A DNA stretch of 64,000 bases from Fredericiella sp963839515 (GCA_963839515.1 CAWIVN010000015.1:496001-560000), one strand, 5' to 3'; shown: positions 33,704 through 43,052, counted from the first letter of the stretch. Notes: generated from the sequence alone by a model not told the origin. Made by a program: numbers and translations.

Positions 33704-33732
33704 ATTATAGAACATATGTTCTAGAAAGTCAC
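33704..33732 (-). promoter_or_regulatory. Promoter of the primase gene
   Basis: On the minus strand TATAAT (33709-33704) lies 17 bp from GTGACT (33732-33727). The ATG at 33696 begins 7 bases after the -10 box, the spacing typical of leaderless transcripts. The spacer is filled by the palindrome at 33708-33723. Confidence 0.65.
33708..33723. promoter_or_regulatory. LexA/SOS-box-like palindrome
   Basis: A perfect 16-bp palindrome TAGAACATATGTTCTA that contains GAACATATGTTC, the Bacillus-type SOS box core GAAC-N4-GTTC. Its position between -35 and -10 is that of a repressor operator. Confidence 0.7.
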
Positions 33733-33786
33733 ATGCTGATCTGGTAGTTCCACCACCACGGGTTCGATGAATAAGGGGCCGGCTGG

Positions 33787-34392
33787 TTACCCCCACACCG
33801 GCGGTTTTTCCGTGTACGGATCCTTCGCCGCACGGTCCCCTGACAGTGACGGCCGGCCGCGTACGACCAGCAGCTCGATCGCGTCTGCCAGATGTTCGTC
33901 GGCAACGTGATGGTCGCCGCGCGCAACGCGCAGCAGATGCGCTTCGCGCAAGACGTCGGCGTGGGTGGCGCCGGCCGGCGGCTCGAACTTGTAGCACGCA
34001 AGTTCAAGCAGTTGACCGAGCGGGTCGCGGAAGTAGAGGGAATCCATAAAGCCGCGATCGACCTCGCCGGTGTTGCTGATGCTGCGTTCGTCCAGCCGCC
34101 GGGCGACCTGGGTGTAGGTGGCGCGCGAAACGGTGAAGGCGATATGGTGCAGGTTGCCGATGCCTTCCGGGTTGCGGGCCGGGTCGATGCTGCGGCGTTC
34201 GTCCGTGAACACCGTGATCAGGCGGCCATCGCCCGGATCGAAATAGAGGTGGCTCTCCTCCGGCACGTCAAGGTTAGGCTGCTCGAAGATAAAGGGCATG
34301 CCCAGCACACCTTCCCAGAAGTCGATGCTTGTCTGCCGGTCGGCGCCGATCATCGTGATGTGATGGACGCCCTGTGTCTGAATTTTCCGCAT
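33787..34392 (-). CDS. VOC-family (glyoxalase/ring-cleavage dioxygenase-like) protein
   Basis: 201 residues with one full VOC module: QGVHHITMIGADRQTSIDFWEGVLGMPFIF (first metal His in VHHITM), then GIGNLHHIAFTVSRATYTQVARRLDE (second His in LHHIAF) and SLYFRDPLGQLLELACYKFEPP (Glu in LLELA). The C-terminal 60 residues lie outside the module. GGAGG sits just before the ATG. It follows the 2-hydroxyacid dehydrogenase gene by 16 bases and is co-transcribed. The substrate is unknown; metal-dependent dioxygenase or isomerase chemistry is possible. Confidence 0.87.
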   Translation of the reverse strand: MRKIQTQGVHHITMIGADRQTSIDFWEGVLGMPFIFEQPNLDVPEESHLYFDPGDGRLITVFTDERRSIDPARNPEGIGNLHHIAFTVSRATYTQVARRLDERSISNTGEVDRGFMDSLYFRDPLGQLLELACYKFEPPAGATHADVLREAHLLRVARGDHHVADEHLADAIELLVVRGRPSLSGDRAAKDPYTEKPPVWG

Positions 34393-34408
34393 AGGTTCCT
34401 CCGCTATG

Positions 34409-35449
34409 TTACACGTCTTCCTGGCCGACCGGTTTGCTCCTCAGCCGCGCCACCGTCTCCAGCACCGCGCGCTGGCAGCGCTGCGGCGGCAGTCCCTTGA
34501 GCACCAGCTCCAGATCGTCGACGACCATTTCGCCCATCCCCGTCCAGATTTCGGGAATGTTGCCCGCCCGGTGCGCCGACAGCACCGTGTTTGGCGTCTG
34601 CCGCACAGAATCCCCCGCCGGGATCGGTTCGACCGGGAAGACGTCGATCGCCGCCCGGATGTGACCGCTTGCCGCGGCTGCCACCAGCGCCGGAAAATCC
34701 ACCACGCCCGCCCGGCTGATCAATACGACCACCGACCCCTTGTGCATGGCGCCAAAATGGCGCGCCCCGATCGACCCCTGGTTGTCGGTCGTCGTCGCCG
34801 CCAGAATGAAAAGTACCTTGGCGCGTGCAAATAGCTCGTCCAGCCCCACCGGCTCAACCTTGGCCCCACGCAGGACGCTGGGGTGAATCCACGGGTCGTG
34901 CACCAGGATCTCTTCCGAAAAGGGCCGCAACAGGGGCAGCAGCGCTCGCCCCAAATTGCCAAACCCCAGGAGTCCCAGCGCCTTGCCGTGCAGCAGGAAG
35001 GAGTCATAGTTGTCCCGCTCGCCGTACAGCGACTCGTCGCCCCGCCGGATCGCGGCATCCGCATCCACCATGCGCCGCGCCGCTGCGATCGCCATCCCCA
35101 ATGCCATCTCCGCCACCGGCTGCGCGAAAACCGGTCCGGTCGACACCACGTAAATATTGCGCCGATGGCATTCTGCGTAGTCCACGTTGGGCAGGAAGTT
35201 GCTCTCCACGTTCGCCACGAAGCGCAGCTTCGGCGCTCGGTCCAGCCGCTCCTTGGGCAGCGCGGTCTGCCCGATCAGCGCTACCGTATCAGGCAAATGT
35301 TCCTCGATCAGCGAGTCAGGCGCCGGGGCCCCATCGTGCCACACCACGCGGCCAAGCTTCTCGAGCCGTGCCTTGTCCGTTGGGCTGAAGATCAGGTCGA
35401 TCGGCCGCGGATACGCGTCAACGAGAATCAAAGGTTCGGAACCAGCCAT
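34409..35449 (-). CDS. D-isomer-specific 2-hydroxyacid dehydrogenase
   Basis: 346 residues from ATG 35449 (AGGAGG, 6-base spacer). The NAD-binding domain shows GKALGLLGFGNLGRALLPLLRPF, followed by VHDPWIHPSVL. The catalytic Arg is probably in LISRAGVVDFPAL, Glu in DVFPVEPIPAGDSVRQTPN, and the His position in VLSAHRAGN. The N-terminal catalytic domain has the expected VALIGQTALPKERLDRAPKLRFVANVESNFLPNVD. It reduces or oxidises a 2-hydroxy/oxo acid with NAD(P)H. It leads a two-gene unit with the VOC protein and diverges from the Bcr/CflA exporter. Confidence 0.9.
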   Translation of the reverse strand: MAGSEPLILVDAYPRPIDLIFSPTDKARLEKLGRVVWHDGAPAPDSLIEEHLPDTVALIGQTALPKERLDRAPKLRFVANVESNFLPNVDYAECHRRNIYVVSTGPVFAQPVAEMALGMAIAAARRMVDADAAIRRGDESLYGERDNYDSFLLHGKALGLLGFGNLGRALLPLLRPFSEEILVHDPWIHPSVLRGAKVEPVGLDELFARAKVLFILAATTTDNQGSIGARHFGAMHKGSVVVLISRAGVVDFPALVAAAASGHIRAAIDVFPVEPIPAGDSVRQTPNTVLSAHRAGNIPEIWTGMGEMVVDDLELVLKGLPPQRCQRAVLETVARLRSKPVGQEDV

Positions 35450-35643
35450 ACAGTACCTCCTACAGGCGAATGGTGGGCGGCACGCGGGCGTGCAACGCGT
35501 CCGCAGTGACGAATGGGCACAGCAGAGTTCTGCACCCCATTGTAGCATCCCTCTCACGAATGAGAACCTGCGCGTCTCTGCACATTGGCAGCGCAGGCGT
35601 ATAATCTACAAATAGCAAATTTGCCTCATACTTCTGGAACTCG

Positions 35644-36870
35644 ATGATGTCTGCACAACCGTCCCAACCGTCGCACCCTTCCTATGCCCGCCTGGCCCTC
35701 ATTCTTGGCATTCTCAGCGCCTTCGGCCCCCTTTCCATCGACATGTATCTGCCCGGTCTGCCTGCGATCGCCCGCGACTTCGGCGTTGAAACCGCCGTTG
35801 CCCAGCAGACCCTTTCTGCTTTCTTTGTCGGCCTGGCCGTGGGCCAGTTGATCTATGGCCCTATCTCTGACCGACTGGGCCGCCGCCGCCCCCTGCTATT
35901 TGGCTGTGCTCTCTACGCGCTGGCCTGCCTCGGCTGCGCCTTATCCGCTTCCCTCAATGGCTTAATCCTGCTGCGCTTCGCCATGGCTCTTGGCGCTTGC
36001 GCCGGCATGGTGATCACCCGCTCGGTCGTGCGCGACCTCTTCGACCAGCGTGAGTCGGCGCGCATGTATTCTATGCTCGTGCTGGTGATGGGTCTTGCCC
36101 CCATACTCGCCCCGTTGGTGGGCGGCCAGCTGCTGCTCTATTTTGGCTGGCGGGTAATTTTCCTGGCTTTGAGCGCTTTCGGGTTGCTGTGCATCGTGTT
36201 GGTTTACTTCGGGCTGCCGGAATCACTGCCGGCGGAGCGCCGCACGCGCCAGGGGCTTGGCGCCGTCCTGCGCGGCTATGGCGCATTGCTGGGAGATGGG
36301 CGCTACATGGGTTATACCATCGCCGGCGGGCTGGCCTCCGCCGCCATGTTTGCCTATATCTCCGGCTCGCCTTTCGTCTTTATCGAACTCAACGGCGTAC
36401 CGCCGGAACGTTACGGTCTGCTCTTTGGTATCAACGCCATCGGGCTGATCGCTGCTTCACAGCTCAACCGCTGGCTGCTCGAACGCTATAGCGGCGGCCA
36501 AATTCTCGTGGCTGCATTGGGGGTCACCGCCGCCACGGGCTTGCTGCTGGCCGGCGCGGCGGCTACCGGCCTTGGCGGCTTTGGAGGTATGCTCGTGCTG
36601 CTTTTCTTCTGCATTGCCAGCACCGGCCTGGTCGGCCCCAATGCCACCGCCGGAGCCATGGCTCCTTACGCCCGCCAGGCCGGCAGCGCCTCAGCCATGC
36701 TTGGGGCGATTCAGTTTGGCTTTGGGGCCGCTGCCGGCGCCCTTGTCGGCCTGCTCTTCAACGGCACAGCCTTGCCTATGGCTGCCACCATCGCCCTATG
36801 TGGCGTGGGCGCCTTTGTCGCCCTCCAGTTCTTGGTCATGCGCCCCCTTCGGCTTCCTGCACAGAGCTAG
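35644..36870 (+). CDS. Bcr/CflA-family multidrug exporter (MFS)
   Basis: 408 residues, 12 helices. The N-terminal block LILGILSAFGPLSIDMYLPGLPAIARDFGVETAVAQQTLSAFFVGLAVGQLIYGPISDRLGRRRPLLFGCALY is the drug:H+ antiporter (DHA1) Bcr/CflA signature with motif A GPISDRLGRRRP; the antiporter motif region lies in LVLVMGLAPILAPLVGG. TATAAT at 35600-35605 with a poor -35 may be its promoter. The substrate range is unknown (bicyclomycin, sulfonamide and similar are typical). Confidence 0.92.
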   Translation: MMSAQPSQPSHPSYARLALILGILSAFGPLSIDMYLPGLPAIARDFGVETAVAQQTLSAFFVGLAVGQLIYGPISDRLGRRRPLLFGCALYALACLGCALSASLNGLILLRFAMALGACAGMVITRSVVRDLFDQRESARMYSMLVLVMGLAPILAPLVGGQLLLYFGWRVIFLALSAFGLLCIVLVYFGLPESLPAERRTRQGLGAVLRGYGALLGDGRYMGYTIAGGLASAAMFAYISGSPFVFIELNGVPPERYGLLFGINAIGLIAASQLNRWLLERYSGGQILVAALGVTAATGLLLAGAAATGLGGFGGMLVLLFFCIASTGLVGPNATAGAMAPYARQAGSASAMLGAIQFGFGAAAGALVGLLFNGTALPMAATIALCGVGAFVALQFLVMRPLRLPAQS

Positions 36871-36953
36871 CGCGCATACCAATTGCCATGGTCCCATATC
36901 TGCGCATACTTGCGCCCGATATTTTTTCTGACACTTCGATCTGCTTCACACGT

Positions 36954-38027
36954 CTATGACGAGATTGCGGGGCGCAGAACAATCTTGGGGCTGGTGATGC
37001 TGCCGTCGACGAGACCAGCAAAGGCTGCCGGGCCGTCGCGCAGCGGCCGATCTGCGAGCCATACATCCGACGGCGTCACGGTGCCGGCCTCCAGCAAGGA
37101 GATGGCTTGCGCAAAGTCGGCGGGCGTGTAGGAGAAGCTGCCCTGAATATTGATTTCCTGGCGCACCAGGTAGTTTGCAGCCAACGGCGACGCTTCGTCA
37201 TGCAACCCGATGTAAACGACGCGCCCGCCAGGTCTCACGAGTTGCAGTGCCAGCGCACGTGTCGTGTTGGAGCCAACCGCGTCGATCACCGTGACCGCAC
37301 CGGCAGGCAATGCAGAACGTAACTGCTGCTCGGCATCGGCGGCGCGGCCGTTAATGGCAACGGTCGCTCCCCACGCTGCGGCGACGTGCAGGCGTGCGTC
37401 GACAACATCGCTGATCACGATCTCAGCCGAATGGTCCGCCCGGGCTACCTTCAGACAACAAAGGCCGATGGCGCCGGCGCCGAGAATCAATAGCGGTTCC
37501 GTGGTATGCCAGTCGGCATGTCTGACCGCGCGCACTGCACATGCCAGCGGCTCGACCAGCGCGCCGGCGACGTCGCTCATCCCGTCCGGTAGCGGCCAAC
37601 ACTGGGCAGCAGGTACAGTTGCGTAGCGTGCAAAGCCGCCGGAACGATGGGCGCCGATAAGCCGGCGGTTCCGGCAAAGGTTCGGCAGGTGGCGCGTACA
37701 CAGATCGCACTCGCCGCAGCTGATCAGTGGATTCACCGTCACCATCTGACCAGGAAGCGGCAAGCTGCCATCTGCCAGCCTGCCATTGCCGGCCTGCACC
37801 ACACGTGCACTGAACTCGTGCCCCATGATCAGTGGCGGCACGCGCAGGCTGTTGTGTCCAAGATAGCCGCTTAGTTCCGAGCCGCAGATGCCGACCGCGG
37901 CAACTTCAAGCAACAACTCGTGGCCGCCTGGCTCCGGCACCGGAACTGCTTGAATTTCCATTCTTCTGGGTGCTGTCCATACCAGGGCATCCATGGTCGA
38001 TGCAGGTACGTAAGGATGAGTGGTCAT
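36954..38027 (-). CDS. Zinc-dependent medium-chain alcohol/polyol dehydrogenase
   Basis: 357 residues. Catalytic zinc ligands: Cys in GICGSE, His-Glu in MGHEFSARV, and Glu in GALVEPLACAVRA. The structural zinc lobe is CGECDLCTRHLPNLC. The Rossmann domain has LLILGAGAIGLCCLKVA. The family includes sorbitol, threonine and 2,3-butanediol dehydrogenases; the subclass cannot be fixed. GGGGTG sits upstream of the ATG. It converges on the Bcr/CflA gene and stands alone otherwise. Confidence 0.92.
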   Translation of the reverse strand: MTTHPYVPASTMDALVWTAPRRMEIQAVPVPEPGGHELLLEVAAVGICGSELSGYLGHNSLRVPPLIMGHEFSARVVQAGNGRLADGSLPLPGQMVTVNPLISCGECDLCTRHLPNLCRNRRLIGAHRSGGFARYATVPAAQCWPLPDGMSDVAGALVEPLACAVRAVRHADWHTTEPLLILGAGAIGLCCLKVARADHSAEIVISDVVDARLHVAAAWGATVAINGRAADAEQQLRSALPAGAVTVIDAVGSNTTRALALQLVRPGGRVVYIGLHDEASPLAANYLVRQEINIQGSFSYTPADFAQAISLLEAGTVTPSDVWLADRPLRDGPAAFAGLVDGSITSPKIVLRPAISS

Positions 38028-38146
38028 TTACACCCCGCGCGGAAGAAATTATCTCTTTATAGGAGTGAGTATCAGCGTCATGAACGCCGCGCAGTATAAC
38101 AGGCTGGTTTGCGAGCGTCAAAGGCCGTGGCACGCGCAGGGCAGCC

Positions 38147-38962
38147 TCATAACTTTCGGGAGATAATCAGCATGTGCTCACTCATGCCGACCACGGCAGG
38201 GTGTGTGCACGTCTGAAAGTGAGTTTCAAGCCAGATCTTCCAGCGCAGCTCGTTCTTGGCGAGTTGGTTCACGTGTCTAGCCTGGCGCGAGCTGACCCCC
38301 TCTAGCCCAACCATTTCCAAGACATGCACCCCGTTGTCCCTAAAAGCATCGCGCAGCTCTTCTGGCAGAAAAAAGTGACAGGCGGTGAATCCCAGCTCGC
38401 CGTCGTATTGGCCGCTCTCGCGTATCTGCGTGAAGAGCGGCAGCTCGATTTCGGGTTGAAAATGCATCAACTCATGAACATACAAATTGAGGCGCCCCAT
38501 AACCGAGGCAAAGAGGGGCGCGCCCGGCTTGCCGACACGGATGAGTTCCGAAATAGCCCGATCCCGAGCTTGCACGCCTAATACGTGCGAGAGCGGGCCG
38601 CCCAGGCAGATGACAGCATCGAACGTGTCGTCGGCGAATTGCGAGAGGTCCAGAATTGAGCCTTCAAGCACCTTGGCGACTCGCGCCTGCAGCTTGGCTC
38701 GTTTGATCTGTCGCCGGGCAAACGTCAGGTTGGCGGGCGTCAGGTCAAGCAGCACGATGTCATAGCCTCGTTTCGCCAGCTCAATCGTATATCTGCCAGG
38801 CCCACCGCCGGCGTCCAGGATCAGGCCGTGCTTCGGCAGGTATGCCTCCAAGAAATGCATCGTGGTTTCAAATTCCAGCCGCGAGTAAGGTCCCCGGGCC
38901 AGCCGGCGCCACTCTGCGCGAACTTCCGTTGTGTAATAGTCTTTCACGCGTGTTTCCGTCAT
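38147..38962 (-). CDS. SAM-dependent methyltransferase
   Basis: 271 residues. Class I fold: motif I LILDAGGGPGRYTIELAKRG, acidic end of strand 2 LLDLTP, motif III EGSILDLSQFADDTFDAVICLGGPLSHVL, and a post-core HELIRVGKPGAPLFASVMG region. GAGG lies 7 bases before the ATG. It diverges from the lactonase gene. No substrate-specific motif is recognised; small molecule or natural-product O/N-methylation is as likely as nucleic acid. Confidence 0.88.
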   Translation of the reverse strand: MTETRVKDYYTTEVRAEWRRLARGPYSRLEFETTMHFLEAYLPKHGLILDAGGGPGRYTIELAKRGYDIVLLDLTPANLTFARRQIKRAKLQARVAKVLEGSILDLSQFADDTFDAVICLGGPLSHVLGVQARDRAISELIRVGKPGAPLFASVMGRLNLYVHELMHFQPEIELPLFTQIRESGQYDGELGFTACHFFLPEELRDAFRDNGVHVLEMVGLEGVSSRQARHVNQLAKNELRWKIWLETHFQTCTHPAVVGMSEHMLIISRKL

Positions 38963-39095
38963 CAGGTTGCCTCATGGAAGCGGATGCGCCCGGGGATGCA
39001 GGCGGATAAATTGCTCAGAGCAGTGAATCCAAGGTAGAATCAGAACAAAGCCGCGAAGATGTTGCCTATAGTTGTCATTCTAAGGGGTGACCACG

Positions 39096-40259
39096 ATGTC
39101 TGTCAATCAATTTCTAAATCGAAGACTGGTGTATGTTGGAACGTACACCGAACCCATCCTGTTTGGGACCGGAAAGATCCTCGTCGGCAAGGGAGCGGGC
39201 ATTTATCTCTTCACGCTCGACATTGCTTCGGGCGCACTGGAGCCCTTCAGCGTGGTCGAGGGTGTGCGCAACCCTTCTTATCTTGCGTTCGACCCGGCGC
39301 ACCGCTATTTGTATGCCGTCAACGAATTTAAAGAATTCGAAGGCGCCGCCAGCGGTGCGGTCAGTGCCTTTGCCGTCGATCCTGACACCGGCAGCCTCAC
39401 CTTCTTGAACCAGAAGCCAAGCCACGGCACCGATCCTTGTCACCTAATCGTCGACAACGCGGGCAGCCACGTCTTGGTCGCCAATTTCCGGAGCGGATCG
39501 GTCTGTGTGCTGCCTATCCAGAGCGATGGGTCGCTGGGCGATGCGACCGAGGTTATTCAGCATCAAGGTTCAAGCGTCGATTCGGTGCGCCAGGCCGGCC
39601 CGCACGCGCATGCCGTCACCCTCGACGCCGCTGGACGCTACCTGTTTGTGCCGGATCTCGGCCTCGATAAGCTGGTCGTCTACGCATATGACGCCGGGCA
39701 CGGCAGACTGGAAGCTCGTCCTGAACTCTGGGCCAGCGTGGCCCCGGGCGCCGGGCCGCGCCAGGTAGCAGTCCACCCCCACGGCACCTTTGCTTATATG
39801 ATTAATGAACTGAATTCGACGATGTCGGCCTATCACTACGACGGCGCCACGGGAACTCTGCACGAGCTCCAGACTGTCTCCACGCTGCCGGCAGACTTTA
39901 CGGACGCAAGCACCTGCGCCGAGGTGCAGGTAAGTCCCTCCGGTAAGTTCCTCTATGGGTCGAACCGGGGTCACGACAGCATTGTCGTCTACGCTATCGA
40001 CGACCAGGATGGCACCCTTACGTTGATTGGGCATACGCACACCCTGGGGCAGACGCCGCGCAACTTCGCCATCAGCCCGGATGGCCAGTACCTGATCGCA
40101 GCCAATCAGGATAGCAACAATCTTGTCACGTTCAAGATCGACTCTGTGACGGGTCAGCTTACGCCGACGGGCTACCAGGTCGAGGTACCGACACCCGTCT
40201 GTGTCAGGGTGATATCGGCTCCGCCAGGCACTGTGCCACCTGATGTAGTCGCGCGCTGA
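39096..40259 (+). CDS. Seven-bladed propeller lactonase (6-phosphogluconolactonase YbhE type)
   Basis: 387 residues from ATG 39096 (AAGGGGTG upstream). The sequence repeats beta-propeller blades with family motifs: LVYVGTYTEPI, NPSYLAFDPAHRYLYAVNE, HGTDPCHLIVDNAGSHVLVANFRSGSV, GPHAHAVTLDAAGRYLFVPDLGLDK, GAGPRQVAVHPHGTFAYMINELNSTM, TPRNFAISPDGQYLIAANQDSNNLVTFKID. These enzymes hydrolyse 6-phosphogluconolactone or related sugar lactones. Its 3' end overlaps the convergent FGGY kinase gene by 56 bases. With that kinase and the nearby TIM-barrel isomerase it suggests a sugar-acid pathway. Confidence 0.92.
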   Translation: MSVNQFLNRRLVYVGTYTEPILFGTGKILVGKGAGIYLFTLDIASGALEPFSVVEGVRNPSYLAFDPAHRYLYAVNEFKEFEGAASGAVSAFAVDPDTGSLTFLNQKPSHGTDPCHLIVDNAGSHVLVANFRSGSVCVLPIQSDGSLGDATEVIQHQGSSVDSVRQAGPHAHAVTLDAAGRYLFVPDLGLDKLVVYAYDAGHGRLEARPELWASVAPGAGPRQVAVHPHGTFAYMINELNSTMSAYHYDGATGTLHELQTVSTLPADFTDASTCAEVQVSPSGKFLYGSNRGHDSIVVYAIDDQDGTLTLIGHTHTLGQTPRNFAISPDGQYLIAANQDSNNLVTFKIDSVTGQLTPTGYQVEVPTPVCVRVISAPPGTVPPDVVAR

Positions 40260-41802
40260 GTCGTAGATAAAGCTCTTGCATTTCGGGGCGCGGCGTGAAG
40301 CGTTGCGTCACGACAACGGATTCCTGCAAGTCCTGCAGCGGGATCCCAGCGAGCGCGTGCCAGGCAAGCATCGCCGCGCCGGTCGCCGTTTCCTGTCCTG
40401 TCGCCGTTACGCTGATGGGCGCGCCCAAGACATCCGCCTGCAGCTGTACCCACGCCGGCGAAGCGACGAAGCCGCCGCCTGCACGGATCTCCTGCCGTGT
40501 CCCGATCTGCTCCGCCAAGGCTTGATAGATGCCGCCGGCCCCCAGGCTGATGCCTTCGAGAACGGCCCGCGCAAGATGCGGGAGGCGGTGGATCGGCGAC
40601 AGCCCCACAAACGCCCCGGTCAGGTCCTCGCGCCAGAGGGGGCTACGTTCGCCAAACAAGTAGGGCACGAACAGCAAGCCTTCGGCGCCGGGATCGACCT
40701 GCATGGCCAGCTCGACGACCTGGCTCATGGTGATGCCGGATTGGACGTCAGAGTTGGCGGCAGCAGCCTGGTTCCCGCCGAAACGGGCCATATCAGTGCA
40801 AAGCGTGTGGAACCAGTTGAGCACGTTACCGCCGTTGTTACCTGCACCGCCGGCAAGCCAAAGGTCGTCGACCACGGGATAACACCAGGTACGGCCTTTT
40901 GCATCCGTGACACGCGACTTGGAACTCATGCGCACGGCGCTGCTGGTACCGATCGTACAGCTGGCCAGCCCTGCGCGGGCACAGCCCATGCCCAGGTGCA
41001 CAAGCACCCCATCCAGCCCACCGGCGACAACGCGTGTTGTCGGCGGAATGTTTAGCCGTTCGGCCGCGTTCGGCAAGAGAGGCAGCTGCCGGGTCAGGGG
41101 GACGACGCCGGGCAGCCAGCCTGGCTCGACGCCCAGCCAGGTTAGCAGTTCCGTATCCCAGTTACCCTGCTGCGAATCAAACAGGCCGGTGGCGGCGGCC
41201 GTGGCACGATCGGTTACCCATTCGCCTGTCAAGCGGTAGAGCAGATAGTCTTTTGGGCCTGCCAGCCGCCATTCGCCGGACGTCGGCGCATCCGTTGAGA
41301 ACGGGGCACGGGCGTGCTCGCGCCACCACAGGAGCTTGGCCGGCCAGTAGCTGGCGTGCACGGGACAGCCGGTGCGCAGGTAAGCGCTTGTACCGAAGCG
41401 CTGTGCGATGCGGCGAGCCTCGGCCGCCGCCCGGTTATCTGCCCAAAGCCAGGCCGGACCAGCCGGCGTAAAGTGGTTGTCTGGCTGGGTGCTATTCCCA
41501 GTCTCGGCCGCGCGAAATGCTGCTGGGCGGCCAAAGGCAGCCAGACCGCTGGCCGTGCCACAAAAGGCGAGTGCCCGAATGCGGCCGGCAACGCCGGGTT
41601 GATTGGCAACCGCGCGGATACACTCCTCGCTGGCTTCGATTACCTCGGTGACCGGCTGCTCTGCGATCCCCCCGCCGGCATATAGCACAGGATAGCTGCG
41701 GCTGGCCTGTGCCACGCCGCGCAACGCCTGGTCGAAGGCTACGGCGCGCACGCCGCTCGTCCCTAGATCCACGCCGACAACAAGACTTCCTTGCACGGTC
41801 AC
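40204..41802 (-). CDS. FGGY-family carbohydrate kinase (gluconokinase-like)
   Basis: 532 residues from GTG 41802 (GAGGAG, about 9-base spacer). N-terminal actin-like domain VVGVDLGTSGVRAVAFD, substrate region LWADNRAAAEARRIAQRFG, catalytic Asp probably in VAGGLDGVLVHLG, C-terminal ATP site SCTIGTSSAVRM, and GLLFVPYLFGERSPLWRED..GLSPIHRLPHLARAVLEGISLG. The pattern is closest to gluconate/xylulose kinases. It shares 56 bp tail to tail with the lactonase gene and precedes the isomerase-like gene's strand partner, which is transcribed just upstream of it (64-base gap). Confidence 0.9.
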   Translation of the reverse strand: MTVQGSLVVGVDLGTSGVRAVAFDQALRGVAQASRSYPVLYAGGGIAEQPVTEVIEASEECIRAVANQPGVAGRIRALAFCGTASGLAAFGRPAAFRAAETGNSTQPDNHFTPAGPAWLWADNRAAAEARRIAQRFGTSAYLRTGCPVHASYWPAKLLWWREHARAPFSTDAPTSGEWRLAGPKDYLLYRLTGEWVTDRATAAATGLFDSQQGNWDTELLTWLGVEPGWLPGVVPLTRQLPLLPNAAERLNIPPTTRVVAGGLDGVLVHLGMGCARAGLASCTIGTSSAVRMSSKSRVTDAKGRTWCYPVVDDLWLAGGAGNNGGNVLNWFHTLCTDMARFGGNQAAAANSDVQSGITMSQVVELAMQVDPGAEGLLFVPYLFGERSPLWREDLTGAFVGLSPIHRLPHLARAVLEGISLGAGGIYQALAEQIGTRQEIRAGGGFVASPAWVQLQADVLGAPISVTATGQETATGAAMLAWHALAGIPLQDLQESVVVTQRFTPRPEMQELYLRLSARLHQVAQCLAEPISP

Positions 41803-41866
41803 CGATTTCTCTCCTCAAAAGCGTTGGCTATGAGTCATGCTCTGCCGTGGCGCGCCGGGTTTGTGT

Positions 41867-42811
41867 TTACAGCACAATGGCCACCCCAAGATCGGCGGCG
41901 ACCCCTTTTATGTACGCCATCGCCTTTCGATTCTCCTCCTCGAAAGCATCGGTGGCATCCCAGTTGCCTTTGTATACGCCGGGAACTTCCGCCTGCCCGC
42001 GTGCGACGCCGGGTACATCTTCGAGTTCGATCGAGATCGTGCCGTCAAATCCAGTCTCTTTGAGGGCCCGCATTACGGCGGTCCAGTCGATTTTGCCCTT
42101 CCCCGGGCGCCAGTGAACGTTGGTTGTGCCGTCGTTGTCGGAGAAATGGCAGTGGAAGATGCGGTCGCCCAACTGGTAGATGACAGTATGCGGCATGTCA
42201 CCCATCGGGAAGAGATGGCTGGGGTCAAAGTTCATGCCCAGTGCATCTGACTTCACGTGCTCGATCAGGCGCAGCATGGATGCTGCGTTCGACATGTAGC
42301 GATAAGGATGTGGCTCCAGGGCATAGCGGACGTGCGCATCTTCACAGATGTCGCAGCAGCGGCGCACGGCATCCACATAATCCTCCCAATTCTGCTTCCA
42401 GTTAAGGCCAGAGGGATAGTCGACGCTGAACTCCTGCATATGCGGCCGGTCGGTGATGCGAGGAACTTCAATCGCAAAGGGAAATACCGAAACTGTGTTG
42501 ACCGTCGTCGTACCAAGGCCAACGGCTACCTCGACCATGCGCTTGAAATGCTCGACGGCCGCATCACGGTCCTTTGGCTCGGGGCTCGCCATCCCTGGTG
42601 GCGTCGACACGAATTCGGAAAGCTCCAGGCCTTCGCTGGCAATAATGTCTCTAAGCTTCTTGATCTCTTGCGGGGTGTAGTAGGTGTCCAGAGCCTCACG
42701 GTCCCAGGCGATCAGTTCGATGGCTTTGAAGCCCAGCTGTGCGATGCGCCGGATCGCATCGTCATACGGTTTATCCCATCTGAACGGCCAGATCGAGGCG
42801 CCAATTTTCAT
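41867..42811 (-). CDS. Sugar phosphate isomerase/epimerase-like TIM barrel
   Basis: 314 residues of the xylose-isomerase-like/AP-endonuclease-2 fold: KIGASIWPFRW, IAQLGFKAIELIAWD, VRYALEPHPYRYMSN (metal Glu), LGMNFDPSHLFPMGDMP (Asp/His), IFHCHFSDNDG (His), GTISIELEDVPGV (Glu). The four metal ligands expected for a 3-epimerase or hydroxypyruvate-isomerase type enzyme are present. AAGGAG precedes the ATG. It is co-transcribed with the FGGY kinase, so it probably epimerises or isomerises a sugar or sugar acid upstream of phosphorylation (inference). Confidence 0.9.
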   Translation of the reverse strand: MKIGASIWPFRWDKPYDDAIRRIAQLGFKAIELIAWDREALDTYYTPQEIKKLRDIIASEGLELSEFVSTPPGMASPEPKDRDAAVEHFKRMVEVAVGLGTTTVNTVSVFPFAIEVPRITDRPHMQEFSVDYPSGLNWKQNWEDYVDAVRRCCDICEDAHVRYALEPHPYRYMSNAASMLRLIEHVKSDALGMNFDPSHLFPMGDMPHTVIYQLGDRIFHCHFSDNDGTTNVHWRPGKGKIDWTAVMRALKETGFDGTISIELEDVPGVARGQAEVPGVYKGNWDATDAFEEENRKAMAYIKGVAADLGVAIVL

Positions 42812-43052
42812 TGCTCACTCTCCTTGAATGGGTTTGGGAACAAAGCATTGAACATATTTTAGTCCTAGATTAACGCTATTGGAAGAGGTAGCGCAGACCT
42901 ATTATTTCTCGAGTGGCCATGCCGCGGTAGCTTAGCTTCGAGAAAGTGTATAATGATCGATGTATTTTTGACATACTGGGACCACTCTGTTCAACGTGGT
43001 ATCGTTTCACATTGAACTATGTCCTTGATCAAACCGAAGACGGAGAACTATC

